Shown here in pieces: positions 34,429-43,292 of a DNA stretch of 64,000 bases. The stretch spans positions 101,597 through 165,596 of the forward strand of contig NZ_ALWX01000014.1 in NCBI RefSeq assembly GCF_000297495.1, in the 5' to 3' direction. The notes beneath the pieces are model-generated. The model was not told the origin of the DNA. It did not search any database and was given only the letters and a program-made list of their open reading frames with translations. The stretch's first letter is position 1. Each line of letters opens with the position of its first letter. The DNA is from Janibacter hoylei PVAS-1. GTDB lineage: Bacteria > Actinomycetota > Actinomycetes > Actinomycetales > Dermatophilaceae. Both the position numbers and the translations under genes were made by a program.

Positions 34429-35802
34429 GTGGCACTGAGCGTCTTCGACCTGTTTTCGATCGGCATCGGCCCGTCGAGCTCCCACACCGTCGGCCCGATG
34501 CGGGCCGCCGTGATGTTCGTCGAGGGTCTGCGTGACGAAGGGGTCCTGCCGCAGGTGCGTCGGGTCAAGGCCGAGCTCTTCGGTTCGCTCGGAGCGACCG
34601 GTCACGGGCACGGCTCCAACACCGCGGTCCTGCTCGGCCTGTCCGGTGAGCGCCCGGAGGTCTGCGACCCCCGCTCGGTGGCCGGTCGGCTGCAGCAGAT
34701 CCGCTCCTCGCACCGGGTGAGCCTGCTCGGCGAGCACGAGATCGACTTCCATGAGGACGACGACCTCGTGCTGCACCGGCGCAAGGCGCTGCCCCTGCAC
34801 CCCAACGGCATGACCTTCACGGCGTGGGGCGACGCGCAGGAGCCGATCAGCGCGCACACCTACTACTCCGTCGGCGGCGGCTTCGTCGTCGGCGAGGACG
34901 CCTCGGGCTCGACGAAGATCGTCGCCGACACGACGCCCGTCGCCCACCCCTTCACCACCGGCGACCAGCTGCTCGCCATCTGCCGGGAGACCGGCCTGTC
35001 GATCGCCCAGGTCATGCTCGACAACGAGCTGTCGTGGCGCACCGAGGACGAGGTGCGCCAGGAGCTGCTGCACATCTGGTCGGTCATGCAGGAGTGCATC
35101 GACAACGGCACCCGCACCGAAGGGGTCCTGCCCGGCGGCCTCAAGGTGCGCCGGCGCGCGCCCCAGCTCCACCAGCGGCTGCGGGCCGAGGGCAGCAGCA
35201 GCGACCCGCTGCGCGGCATGGACTGGCTGTGCCTCTACGCCCTGGCCGTCAACGAGGAAAATGCCGCTGGCGGCCGGGTCGTCACCGCACCGACCAACGG
35301 AGCGGCCGGCATCATCCCGGCCGTGCTGCGCTACTACGTCGACTTCGTGCCGGGCGCGGACGAGGACGGCATCTGCCGCTTCCTGCTCACCGCGGCGGCG
35401 ATCGGCGTCATCTACAAGGAAAATGCCTCGATCTCGGGCGCCGAGGTCGGCTGCCAGGGCGAGGTCGGCTCGGCCTGCTCGATGGCGGCCGGCGCGATGG
35501 CCGCGGTGCTTGGCGGCTCCCCCGCCCAGGTCGAAAATGCCGCGGAGATCGGCATGGAGCACAACCTCGGCCTGACCTGCGACCCCGTGGGCGGGCTCGT
35601 GCAGATCCCGTGCATCGAGCGCAATGCCGTCGCCTCGGTCAAGGCGATCACCGCGGCCCGCACCGCGCTGCGCGGCGACGGCTCGCACGTCGTCTCGCTC
35701 GACAAGGTCGTCAAGACGATGCGCGAGACCGGTCGGGACATGAAGGTCAAGTACAAGGAGACCGCTCGCGGCGGTCTGGCCGTCAACGTCATCGAGTGCT
35801 GA
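34429..35802 (+). CDS. sdaA: L-serine ammonia-lyase
   Basis: GTG at 34429 with AGGAGAG upstream; 457 residues, single-chain type. Family marks: [17 protein letters not shown] near the start, [48 protein letters not shown] and [17 protein letters not shown]. The Cys residues in the last two bind the 4Fe-4S cluster. It deaminates L-serine to pyruvate and ammonia. Followed by a strong hairpin and convergent with the DUF2510 gene. Confidence 0.96.
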   Translation: MALSVFDLFSIGIGPSSSHTVGPMRAAVMFVEGLRDEGVLPQVRRVKAELFGSLGATGHGHGSNTAVLLGLSGERPEVCDPRSVAGRLQQIRSSHRVSLLGEHEIDFHEDDDLVLHRRKALPLHPNGMTFTAWGDAQEPISAHTYYSVGGGFVVGEDASGSTKIVADTTPVAHPFTTGDQLLAICRETGLSIAQVMLDNELSWRTEDEVRQELLHIWSVMQECIDNGTRTEGVLPGGLKVRRRAPQLHQRLRAEGSSSDPLRGMDWLCLYALAVNEENAAGGRVVTAPTNGAAGIIPAVLRYYVDFVPGADEDGICRFLLTAAAIGVIYKENASISGAEVGCQGEVGSACSMAAGAMAAVLGGSPAQVENAAEIGMEHNLGLTCDPVGGLVQIPCIERNAVASVKAITAARTALRGDGSHVVSLDKVVKTMRETGRDMKVKYKETARGGLAVNVIEC

Positions 35803-35822
35803 GGCCTCCCCCTTCGACACGA

Positions 35823-35857
35823 CGAAGGCGCCGCCCCCATCGGGAGCGGCGCCTTCG
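35823..35857. terminator. Bidirectional terminator after sdaA
   Basis: 12-bp arms CGAAGGCGCCGC (35823-35834) and GCGGCGCCTTCG (35846-35857) with an 11-nt loop. It lies between the convergent stops of sdaA (35802) and the DUF2510 gene (35876). Confidence 0.85.
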
Positions 35858-35875
35858 TGCGTGCGGCGGGGGACC

Positions 35876-37219
35876 TTACTTCTTCTTGATCTCCCAGTCA
35901 CCCGCGGCCTGGACGACGATGTACTTCGTGCCCTCCTGGACCGTGGTGGTGCCGTCGTAGCTGTCGTACTCGCTGATCAGGCGGTCCGGGTAGTCGGAGG
36001 CACCGACGGCCTCGACCTTGATGTTGCCGATGAAGGAGTCCTTCGGCTGCGTGTACTTGACCGCGATGTCGGACTTCTTGCCGTCCCACTTGAAGACCTT
36101 GGAGCCGTCACCCTTCTCGGTCGAGCCGAAGGTCGGGGCCTTGTCGATCTTCGTGAACTTCACGGTCCACGAGCCCTTGGTGTCCATCTCGATCTTCGTC
36201 GTGCTCGTGTTGTAGCCGGTGAGGTTGTACGCCACCGTGCCCTTGGCCGCGTCGCTCGACGTGAGGATGTACTCGGAGTTCTTGTCGTTGAAGTCCAGGC
36301 CCTTGATGCTCAGGCTGTCGTACTTCTGACCGTCGTAGGTGAACTCCATGAGGCCGGCGCCGTCGCCACCGGGGACGTTGACGACGCTGTGGCCGCTGCC
36401 CTTGTAGGTGGTGCCCCACTTGGCGGCACGGCCCTTGGTCACGCTGGAGACCGGGCCGGAGTCGCTCGAGGACGAGTCCGTCGGGCTCGAGTCGGTCGTG
36501 GACGAGTCGCTCGACGAGGAGTCGGTCGGCGTCGAGTCCGTGGACGAGGAGTCCGTCGGGGTCGAGTCGGTCGGCTGGGAGGTCGTCGACGGCTGCGCGG
36601 TGGGCTCGTCGTCGCTACCACCGATGAGCTTGAGGCCGAGGAAGCCCAGGACGAGCAGGAGGATCAGGCCGAGGACACCGAGACCGGCGATCAGCGGCAC
36701 CTTGCTCTTGGAGCCCGGCGCACCGCCCTGGCCGTACTGCTGCTGGCCGTAGCCCTGCTGCTGGCCATAGGCGGAGGACTGGTCGTACCCGCCCTGCTGG
36801 CCGTAGCCCTGCTGCTGGCCATAGGCGGAGGGCTGGTCGTACCCGCCCTGCTGGCCGTAGCCGCTCTGGTCCTGACCGTAGGAGGACTGGCCGTAGCCCT
36901 GGTCCTGACCGTAGGAGGAGGCACCGTAGCCGCCGGCGGCACCCGCGGCGGCACCGTAGCTGGTGCTGTCGGTGGAGATCGCCTCGGTCTCGGAGGACCG
37001 GTCGGCGTTGGGACGCACACGCGTGGCCTCGTCGACCTCGCTCGTGGACCCGACGGTGTCCTGACGCGTCCCCGTGCCCGAGGAGTCGGGACCCGGCTGG
37101 TCGGCAGCGAAGCCGTCGGGCGTCGCCTGACGGTGCTCGGTCCAGCCATTGCCGTCCCAGTAACGAATCTGCCCCTGATTGTCAGGGTCCTGATACCAAC
37201 CGGCAGCCCAGTTGCTCAT
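35876..37219 (-). CDS. DUF2510 protein with Tyr/Gly/Gln-rich repeats and one membrane helix
   Basis: ATG at 37219 ([20 protein letters not shown]). The N-terminal 30 residues are a DUF2510 unit (GWYQDP...[11 protein letters not shown]). Residues about 95-165 are a low-complexity stretch of YGQ, GYGQQ and SSYGQDQ repeats. One membrane helix (about 172-195, [20 protein letters not shown]) is followed by a Ser/Thr/Asp-rich linker and an extracytoplasmic beta-rich domain of about 180 residues ([20 protein letters not shown]). 447 residues, cell-surface anchored type II. The outer domain has no catalytic motif I recognise. Probable envelope function. Confidence 0.85.
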   Translation of the reverse strand: MSNWAAGWYQDPDNQGQIRYWDGNGWTEHRQATPDGFAADQPGPDSSGTGTRQDTVGSTSEVDEATRVRPNADRSSETEAISTDSTSYGAAAGAAGGYGASSYGQDQGYGQSSYGQDQSGYGQQGGYDQPSAYGQQQGYGQQGGYDQSSAYGQQQGYGQQQYGQGGAPGSKSKVPLIAGLGVLGLILLLVLGFLGLKLIGGSDDEPTAQPSTTSQPTDSTPTDSSSTDSTPTDSSSSDSSTTDSSPTDSSSSDSGPVSSVTKGRAAKWGTTYKGSGHSVVNVPGGDGAGLMEFTYDGQKYDSLSIKGLDFNDKNSEYILTSSDAAKGTVAYNLTGYNTSTTKIEMDTKGSWTVKFTKIDKAPTFGSTEKGDGSKVFKWDGKKSDIAVKYTQPKDSFIGNIKVEAVGASDYPDRLISEYDSYDGTTTVQEGTKYIVVQAAGDWEIKKK

Positions 37220-37328
37220 CGCAGGCCCTCTCCGTATCTCTCGTATGCGATCTCTGTGTGCGAGCCCAGCGTACCTGCGCTCAACCCTGTGGACATGGGG
37301 AGAACTCCCCAGTTGTTGCTCTTCGGAC

Positions 37329-37910
37329 TCAGGACTGGTACCCGTTGCGGCGATTGAGCTCCACCGCGCCCTGGTACGCGTGGTACATGCCCCAGCCCCA
37401 GGCGACCACCATGAGCGGCAGCCCGATGAAGCCGATGAGGATCCAGCCGAGGCAGATGACCAGAACGAGCCCGAAGATGTAGAGGCCGAGGAACCCCACG
37501 CCTGCGCCGACGTCACCGTTGACCATCGACCCGACGCCGGGGATGAAGAGGGACAGGATCAGCGAGATCGCCGGGTCCTTGCGGGGCGCGGGCATCGCGC
37601 CGGCCGGGCCGACGTGCGGCGGCTGGGGGTAGGGCTGCTGCGAGTAGGACTGCTGGCCGAAGGGGGCCTGCCCCGCACCGGGAGGAGGTGCCTGCCCGTG
37701 GGTGGGTGCGGTGTAGGGCACCACCTGACTGCTCGGCGGGGGCGGCGGGCTGGCCGGGGTCGCGGCACCGGTCGTCGGCGACGCAGACGCGGAGGTGGGC
37801 GACGGTGTCGACGTCGGCGGCGGCGCAGACGTCGAGTGCGTCCACCGGGTGCCGTCCCAGTAGCGTCGCTCGCCGTCGTGCTCGTACCAGCCCGGCGCGT
37901 GTTCGGTCAT
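37329..37910 (-). CDS. DUF2510 protein with TM2-like membrane domain
   Basis: 193 residues: a DUF2510 unit ([20 protein letters not shown]), a long Pro/Ser/Gln-rich linker, then a membrane domain with [20 protein letters not shown] and [20 protein letters not shown] and a [20 protein letters not shown] end. Its ATG overlaps the stop of the NERD helicase gene (ATGA), so the two are cotranscribed. The membrane part resembles TM2/DUF4870-type small domains. Function unknown. Confidence 0.85.
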   Translation of the reverse strand: MTEHAPGWYEHDGERRYWDGTRWTHSTSAPPPTSTPSPTSASASPTTGAATPASPPPPPSSQVVPYTAPTHGQAPPPGAGQAPFGQQSYSQQPYPQPPHVGPAGAMPAPRKDPAISLILSLFIPGVGSMVNGDVGAGVGFLGLYIFGLVLVICLGWILIGFIGLPLMVVAWGWGMYHAYQGAVELNRRNGYQS

Positions 37911-39601
37911 GATGCCCCCTGTGTCTCGCCGGAGATGCTACCTGCGTCGGCGAGCGCCCGAGCCACCTCCTCGCCCGCGAGCCGGATCACATCGAGGTCC
38001 CCGACGACGACGAGTCGGTCGGTCGCGCGCGACAGCCCGACGTAGAGGCGCTCGCGAAAACGCTCGCGGGTCCCCGACTCGTTGATGCACAGCACGACGG
38101 CGCGACGTTCCATCCCCTTCGCCCCGAGCACGTGCCCGTAGAAGACGTCGTCGTTGTCCCAGAAGGTGTCCCAGTACCCGCGCTGCCCGTACTCCTCCTG
38201 CCGCTCCGCCTGCACGGGGTGTCGTGCGCCGGTGGTGAGCAGGGCGACGTGCTGGGGGTCCCACCCTTCGTCGAGCAGGACGTCGACCTGGTCGTCGGCG
38301 AGGGTCAGGGCCTCCCGCGACGTGGCGTGGACGAGCTCCACCTGCGGGCCGTCACCGCCCTCGAGGCGCATCCGCAGCGGCGCCAGCGGTCGGAAGGCGG
38401 CGGCGATCTGCTTGGTGTTGCGCAGGTTGTGGTCGAGGACGAGCGGCACGAGCGGGACCGGAGGCCGGCCGAAGCGGTTGAAGAGGCGCTGGTTTTCGTC
38501 GGAGTAGAGGAAGAGCCCGCCGTCGCTCTCGTCGGTGAGCGCACCGATGATCGGCCGCCACCACGACTCGGCGAAGTCCTGCGCCTCGTCGACGACGAAG
38601 CTGTCGTACCGCTCCCCCGGCGGCAGCTCGGCGGCCCGGCCGGCCATGAGTCGGGGGAAGGTCTCCTCCCAGTAGTTCGGGTCGTCGCGGGTCCCGGAGG
38701 GCACGCCCCAGAGGTTGCCGAGCTCTTCGAAGGTGCCGACGAAGGAGGGCCGCTGGCGGCGGGGCCAGGTCGCGACCTCGCGCTTGAAGTACGTCGCGAG
38801 GCCGATGGAGTAGCACAGGAGGGCGACCCGTTCGGGTGTGCGGCCTCGCTGACCTGCGGACAGCTGCTTGGCCTGGGTGAGGGCGAGCACGGTCTTGCCG
38901 CTGCCGGCGCCGCCGCGGATCTCGATGCGGCGCAGCAGGCGGGTGACGTCGAGGACGAGGGACTGCTCCTGGGTGAGGTGGTCGGCCCGCGCCTGGCGTT
39001 CGTCGGCCTCGTCGACGACCGTCGGGGCAACGCCCCTGCCCCGCGCGGTGAGGATGTCGACGATCACCTCGCAGTCGTCGAGGCTCGGCACGGCGGTGTG
39101 GGTCTCGAAGCCGAGCGGGATGTCGGCGAGGCGCTCGGCGAGGGTCGCCATGTCGCCACGGTCGTGGATCATCCAGCGCGGGCAGTCCGGCAGGTCGAAG
39201 TCCAGCCCGAGGCTGACGAAGGGGGTGACGACGGCGTGGGCGAAGCGGATCCGACGTCGGGACGAGTCGGCCCAGCGGGGGTCGGTCTCGACGTACTGGC
39301 GGATGGCGTACTTCGTGTCCCGGACCTGCCCGACCGGGTCGATGGGTTGTCGTGCGCCGCGGCGCTTGATCGTCCACTGGCCGTCGTCGATGCGGGTCCC
39401 GTTGCCCTTGACCTCCACGACGACGACACCGACGTCGGGCATGACGACGACGAGGTCGGCCTCGTGGTCCTTGGTGAGGTCGGTGAGGCGGTAGTTGGCG
39501 AGGAGCACGTCCTGGGGACGAAGGGAGTCGCGCAGCCCCTCCCACACGTGCCGCTCGGAGTCCGTCGTGAAGGGCGGGTCTTCGGGGATCAGCCGTGGCA
39601 T
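37907..39601 (-). CDS. NERD-domain UvrD/Rep-like helicase
   Basis: 564 residues. The N-terminal NERD (nuclease-related) domain carries EADLVVVMPDVGVVVVEVKG, with the acidic and E-x-K residues of a PD-(D/E)xK fold. The helicase part has Walker A IRGGAGSGKTVLAL (about residues 232-245), FVVDEAQDFAESWWRP as motif II, LDHNLRNTKQIA, and a C-terminal RLYVGLSRATDRLVVVGD motif. Superfamily 1 enzymes of this form are often found in plasmids and defence islands and may cut and unwind foreign DNA; cell role unknown. Overlaps the DUF222/HNH gene by 13 bp. Confidence 0.9.
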   Translation of the reverse strand: MPRLIPEDPPFTTDSERHVWEGLRDSLRPQDVLLANYRLTDLTKDHEADLVVVMPDVGVVVVEVKGNGTRIDDGQWTIKRRGARQPIDPVGQVRDTKYAIRQYVETDPRWADSSRRRIRFAHAVVTPFVSLGLDFDLPDCPRWMIHDRGDMATLAERLADIPLGFETHTAVPSLDDCEVIVDILTARGRGVAPTVVDEADERQARADHLTQEQSLVLDVTRLLRRIEIRGGAGSGKTVLALTQAKQLSAGQRGRTPERVALLCYSIGLATYFKREVATWPRRQRPSFVGTFEELGNLWGVPSGTRDDPNYWEETFPRLMAGRAAELPPGERYDSFVVDEAQDFAESWWRPIIGALTDESDGGLFLYSDENQRLFNRFGRPPVPLVPLVLDHNLRNTKQIAAAFRPLAPLRMRLEGGDGPQVELVHATSREALTLADDQVDVLLDEGWDPQHVALLTTGARHPVQAERQEEYGQRGYWDTFWDNDDVFYGHVLGAKGMERRAVVLCINESGTRERFRERLYVGLSRATDRLVVVGDLDVIRLAGEEVARALADAGSISGETQGAS

Positions 39602-41343
39602 GGGGCCAACGTAGCGTCGTGCCGAGTCAAGGTGGGTTGGCTCGGGCTCGTGACCGATCTCGTCTCTCTCAGAAGGGCACCGGGCCGCACTCCACCGCTG
39701 GCGCCACCAGCTCCTCCCCTCCCCCCCTTCGCCCCCTCCACGGGGGGCAAAGCCGGTGCAACGACGAGCTGACCCCCGTCATCAGGGCCGAGCGTCGGCT
39801 CACCGGCCGCCCATGCGCTGACGTGCACCTCCCCTTCGTCGAGGGAATGCACCCAGTGGGCGGGGAAGGTGCTGGCGGGCACCCCCGCCGGGCTCGTCCA
39901 CTCGGCCCGGCCGTCCTCGTGGAGGGTGTGGGTCCAGCGCGGTGAGTGCTTGACCCGGTGGTGGTGCCGGCAGAGCCCGGAGAGGTTGGCGGGGCTGGTG
40001 GCCCCCTGCGGGTACGGGAGGGCGTGGTCGAGGTCGGCCGCCTGCTCGGCGCCGCGGGCGACGCGGCGGGTGCAGCCCCACATGCGACAGGTGCCGTCGC
40101 GGGTGGTGACGAAGTCACGCATCGCGCGTGGCACGACGTAGCGGGGGTCGGAGGTCTCGACGAGGACGCCGGTGCGGGCGTCGACGAGCGCCCGGGAGAC
40201 GGTGGTGTCGAGGTGCGTGGTGAGCGCGGCGACGACGTCGGCGGGGATGAAGCCGACCCCCGGGATGTCGCAGCCGCTGACCCACGTGCGCTGGCCGTCG
40301 GGGCCGGGACCGGCGGCCACCTGCGCGGTGATCGCGTTGCCGGCCCACTCCTCCGGTACGACGTCCACGGCGTCAGGTCCTTCGCCGGTGACGAAGCGCC
40401 CTTCGACGGCGGTCGGTCCGTGGAGGGCGTGGGCGGCGTCACCGGCAGCCGGTCGACCTTCGCCCCCTGCGTAGGGGGCGAACGAGAGCCGCGACGCGGC
40501 CGAGGTGATGATCGGCAGCCCGAGGCGAACGTGCGGGGTGACCTCGACGCCACGCAGGGCGAGATCGGCCAGGCCCTGGGCCCGGGACGCACCGGCGGCG
40601 AGGGTGGGGTCGGCCTGGCGCAGCTGCTTGGCGACCGCGTCGATCGCCTCCTTGAGCGCGAGTGCGGTCTCGGCAGGGAGGGTGGCGTGCAGGTCGGTGC
40701 AACCGACGGGGCCTTCGCTGAAGGCGACGTACAGTGCATTGCGCCGGTTGCGCCGGGCACGGTCGGCGAGGAGCTCCGGCTCGACCCGCTGGAGGATGCG
40801 GCGAGTCGCCTTGCGCAGCTCCCGCTCGTCGAGGCCCGTGGCGCGGGTGCTGCCGGGCCGGCCACGAAGGGGGTCGAGCAGGTGGTCCACGACCGCTGCC
40901 ACCGCGTCGGGGCCCGCCTCGCGGGTCTCCTTGGCGACGACCTCGAGGGACCGCTCCCGCATGCGCCCATCCGCCACCAGGTCGGCGAGGCGCCGCAGGT
41001 CGGTGATGGCGCGTGCCGACAGGTCGCACCGTCGCCCCGCCTCCCCCGCACCTGCCCCGAGGGCGAGACCGAGCGCGTCGACGGCGAACTCGGCGACCTC
41101 TCCCTCCGGCAGGCGGACCGGGCGGTAGACGTGGTCCTCGCCGACCTCTTCACCGAACCGCGATGCGTGGCCCAGCAAGGTCAGCTCGAGCGCGTCGGCT
41201 GCCCGTCTGAGGCGCTCGGTCGCCTGGAGCATCCGCGTCAGCGTCTGCTCGTCGGCCCTGCCCGCCTGCGCCCCCGCGCGCTCACGGATCTGCCCCAGTC
41301 CCCGGAAGGACTCCTCCACTTTGGCCAGCTCGTCTTCGAACAT
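39589..41343 (-). CDS. DUF222/HNH endonuclease-like protein (13E12 type)
   Basis: 584 residues. An N-terminal DUF222 domain is helical and Ala/Arg-rich (MLQATERLRRAADALELTLL); the HNH domain at about 445-500 contains RDGTCRMWGCTRRVARGAEQ, AADLDHALPYPQGATSPANL and LCRHHHRVKHSPRW. These are the Cys-Cys, D-H and H-H elements of the HNH site. This family is present in many copies in actinobacterial genomes and resembles the 13E12 repeat proteins of Mycobacterium; true biological role is unknown. Its 3' end overlaps the helicase gene start. Confidence 0.92.
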   Translation of the reverse strand: MFEDELAKVEESFRGLGQIRERAGAQAGRADEQTLTRMLQATERLRRAADALELTLLGHASRFGEEVGEDHVYRPVRLPEGEVAEFAVDALGLALGAGAGEAGRRCDLSARAITDLRRLADLVADGRMRERSLEVVAKETREAGPDAVAAVVDHLLDPLRGRPGSTRATGLDERELRKATRRILQRVEPELLADRARRNRRNALYVAFSEGPVGCTDLHATLPAETALALKEAIDAVAKQLRQADPTLAAGASRAQGLADLALRGVEVTPHVRLGLPIITSAASRLSFAPYAGGEGRPAAGDAAHALHGPTAVEGRFVTGEGPDAVDVVPEEWAGNAITAQVAAGPGPDGQRTWVSGCDIPGVGFIPADVVAALTTHLDTTVSRALVDARTGVLVETSDPRYVVPRAMRDFVTTRDGTCRMWGCTRRVARGAEQAADLDHALPYPQGATSPANLSGLCRHHHRVKHSPRWTHTLHEDGRAEWTSPAGVPASTFPAHWVHSLDEGEVHVSAWAAGEPTLGPDDGGQLVVAPALPPVEGAKGGRGGAGGASGGVRPGALLRETRSVTSPSQPTLTRHDATLAPCHG

Positions 41344-41379
41344 GTGTCCATGGTCGCAGCGGCCACCGACAACCCCGGG

Positions 41380-42252
41380 CTAGGCCGTGGGCGGCACTTG
41401 CCCCTTGACCTCGTTCCGCGACGGCAGGGCCCGGTAGGACTCCGGTCGTAGGTCGCAGCTCGCACGCAGGTCCCCACGAAGGGAGTAGAAGCGCACCGAC
41501 TCCGGCCGGAAGTCGTGGAGTCGGTAGAGGTGGTAGGACTCCGCCTCTGAGACGCTCACGTCGACCTCGTTGCGGGTGATGACCATCGGCCAATGCACTC
41601 CCTGGGTCGTCGTCTTGACCTCGATCAGCTTGTCAGCCCCGCTGGGCTCGAAGGACCGGATGTCGAACCCGAGGCCGTCACCGACGGTCTGGCTGACGTG
41701 CTCGACCCGCGCCGCCAGGGTGTGCTCGCCCATCCGGGTGAGCAGCTGCCGTTCCCGCTCCAGGACCGCTCGTTCACCGGCAGCACCCAACGCACGATTC
41801 ATCGCCTCCAGCTCCACGAAGTCCCATCAACCCACGTGTTGCCCCGGCCCAGCTCTGAAGACATCCAGGCCGAGGGAGGGAGCCTCCCCTTCGACCCAGG
41901 CAGCCGATCCGCTCACGTCCGGCATGGCGCGGGTGATCTTGTCGAAGGCGAGGTTCGTGAGCTCCGGCCGACGCAAGATCTCCTCCCGGACTGCATCCCG
42001 CAGAGAAGCCTGGATGTTGGGGTAGGGCTTGTACCCGTTGACGAAGGGGAAGCTCATCTCTCGCAGGACCGCGCTGACATTCATGAACTTGTACTCGATC
42101 GATCCTCGACCGCGATCCATGACGTCTTGGAGCTGGCGGTTCACCTGCGCCTTGACGAACCTCTCGTCCTGAAGCTCTGAACGGAGCATGTCGAAGTACG
42201 CGCTGACGAGGATTCCGTTCTCCTCGTCCGTCCAGTCGCCCGACTCAGCCAC
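41380..42252 (-). pseudogene. DUF3883 protein interrupted by an in-frame TGA
   Basis: Two open stretches are in the same frame: 41827-42252 (MAESGDWTDEENGILVSAYF to AGPGQHVG) and 41380-41817 (MELEAMNRALGAAGERAVLE on). They are joined by one TGA at 41827-41829, followed at once by WDFVELEAMN. Both halves match what is normally one protein: the N-terminal helical domain with SIEYKFMNVSAVLREM, and the C-terminal DUF3883 (restriction-like) domain with GFDIRSFEPSG, KLIEVKTTTQG and FYSLRGDL. A CGA-to-TGA change is the simplest cause. The GTG at 41817 could allow the second half to be made separately. Full length would be 290 residues. Confidence 0.8.
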
Positions 42253-42304
42253 GCACCCTCCTGCCCTGTGAGAGCACCATAGAGACCCTCCGCCAGCAGG
42301 TCAG

Positions 42305-43165
42305 CTAGGAGACACGGAAGGACTCATACGCGATCTCGAGCAGCAACGGGTCGGGGTGCTCAGCCCGCCGAGCAGGAAGCACCATGAGCTGCTCGTTGTG
42401 TCGCTCCTTCAGTCCGTGCTGAAGCATCGGTCCGTCGATTTCCTCGAGCAAATCACGCCGGATCTGGACGACGTGGTCTGGGCGGATGCCCAAAATGCCG
42501 GAGTCGAAGGCGGCATGGTGAATCTTGCACAGCGCGAGCCCGTTTCGCACAGAGGCAACTCCGAGCTCGTGACCGTCCTCGACGATGTGCGCAGCGTCCA
42601 ACAGGTCGCCATGCCTGAGTGCGCACACCGCGCACCGGGTCTCGTAAGCCCGCATCACCGTTGACCTGAAGACCCGTTGGTGAACCCTCTGGTTGCGCTC
42701 GGCCCGGATGTATCGTCGTACGTGCTCGTCCACCTCGGACAAGGACTCCCGCTGGCTCTCGTCGATGGCTACGACGAACTGGTGCTGAGCCGGCTCTTCG
42801 GCCTCGATGTAGACGGGGTAGATGGGCTTGTAGTCTCCCGGCCCAACCCCGAAGAACCAGATCAGAGGCAACGAGGCATTCATGGCGGCCCGTAGCGCCC
42901 TGTTCTCCGGGTGCAGGGCGTCTGTGCCTCGCCATTTGTAACGGAGGCGACCGTCCGCCCCAACCGCATCCTCGTAGGGCCGATGGGCCCCCTCGGCGCG
43001 GTAGACCGTGCGTATCGACAGGGCCGCTTGCGCGTCGGCCGGCTTCCGGATCCCGCGCTGAGCGTCAAGCAACGGAATTCTGACTCCCTCGAACTGGAAC
43101 TCCCGCAGTGCCTCAGAGCGAAGCCAGTCGCGCTCTGCCGACGTCGCACGGTCGAGCCACCCCAT
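42305..43165 (-). CDS. HNH_2-type restriction endonuclease-like protein
   Basis: 286 residues. The N-terminal two thirds is a beta-rich domain (RYKWRGTDALHPENRALRAA, PLIWFFGVGPGDYKPIYPVY, QHQFVVAIDES) of the kind thought to recognise DNA or modified DNA. The HNH_2 nuclease follows: TRCAVCALRHGDLLDAAHIV, VRNGLALCKIHHAAFDSGIL. Homologues are annotated as putative restriction endonucleases and are often found in defence islands. It lies 52 bp before the DUF3883 gene on the same strand and probably forms one unit with it. Local GC content is visibly lower than the nrdJ side. Confidence 0.88.
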   Translation of the reverse strand: MGWLDRATSAERDWLRSEALREFQFEGVRIPLLDAQRGIRKPADAQAALSIRTVYRAEGAHRPYEDAVGADGRLRYKWRGTDALHPENRALRAAMNASLPLIWFFGVGPGDYKPIYPVYIEAEEPAQHQFVVAIDESQRESLSEVDEHVRRYIRAERNQRVHQRVFRSTVMRAYETRCAVCALRHGDLLDAAHIVEDGHELGVASVRNGLALCKIHHAAFDSGILGIRPDHVVQIRRDLLEEIDGPMLQHGLKERHNEQLMVLPARRAEHPDPLLLEIAYESFRVS

Positions 43166-43238
43166 CGCGGCTGACCGAAACTCACGCTCGAAGTGCAGGT
43201 CTCAGCCCATGGGTCCGAGCTTGCCAGCTCGGGCACGC

Positions 43239-43278
43239 CGAAGGGGGCCAACCGGACTCGCCGGTTGGCCCCCCTTCG
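43239..43278. terminator. Terminator of the nrdR-nrdJ transcript
   Basis: A 16-18-bp stem (43240-43255 with 43261-43278, one bulged C) and a 5-nt loop ACTCG. It lies 14 bp after the nrdJ stop and 74 bp before the HNH_2 gene start, both on the minus strand, so it isolates the two units. Confidence 0.85.
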
Positions 43279-43292
43279 TCAACTACTGCAGA

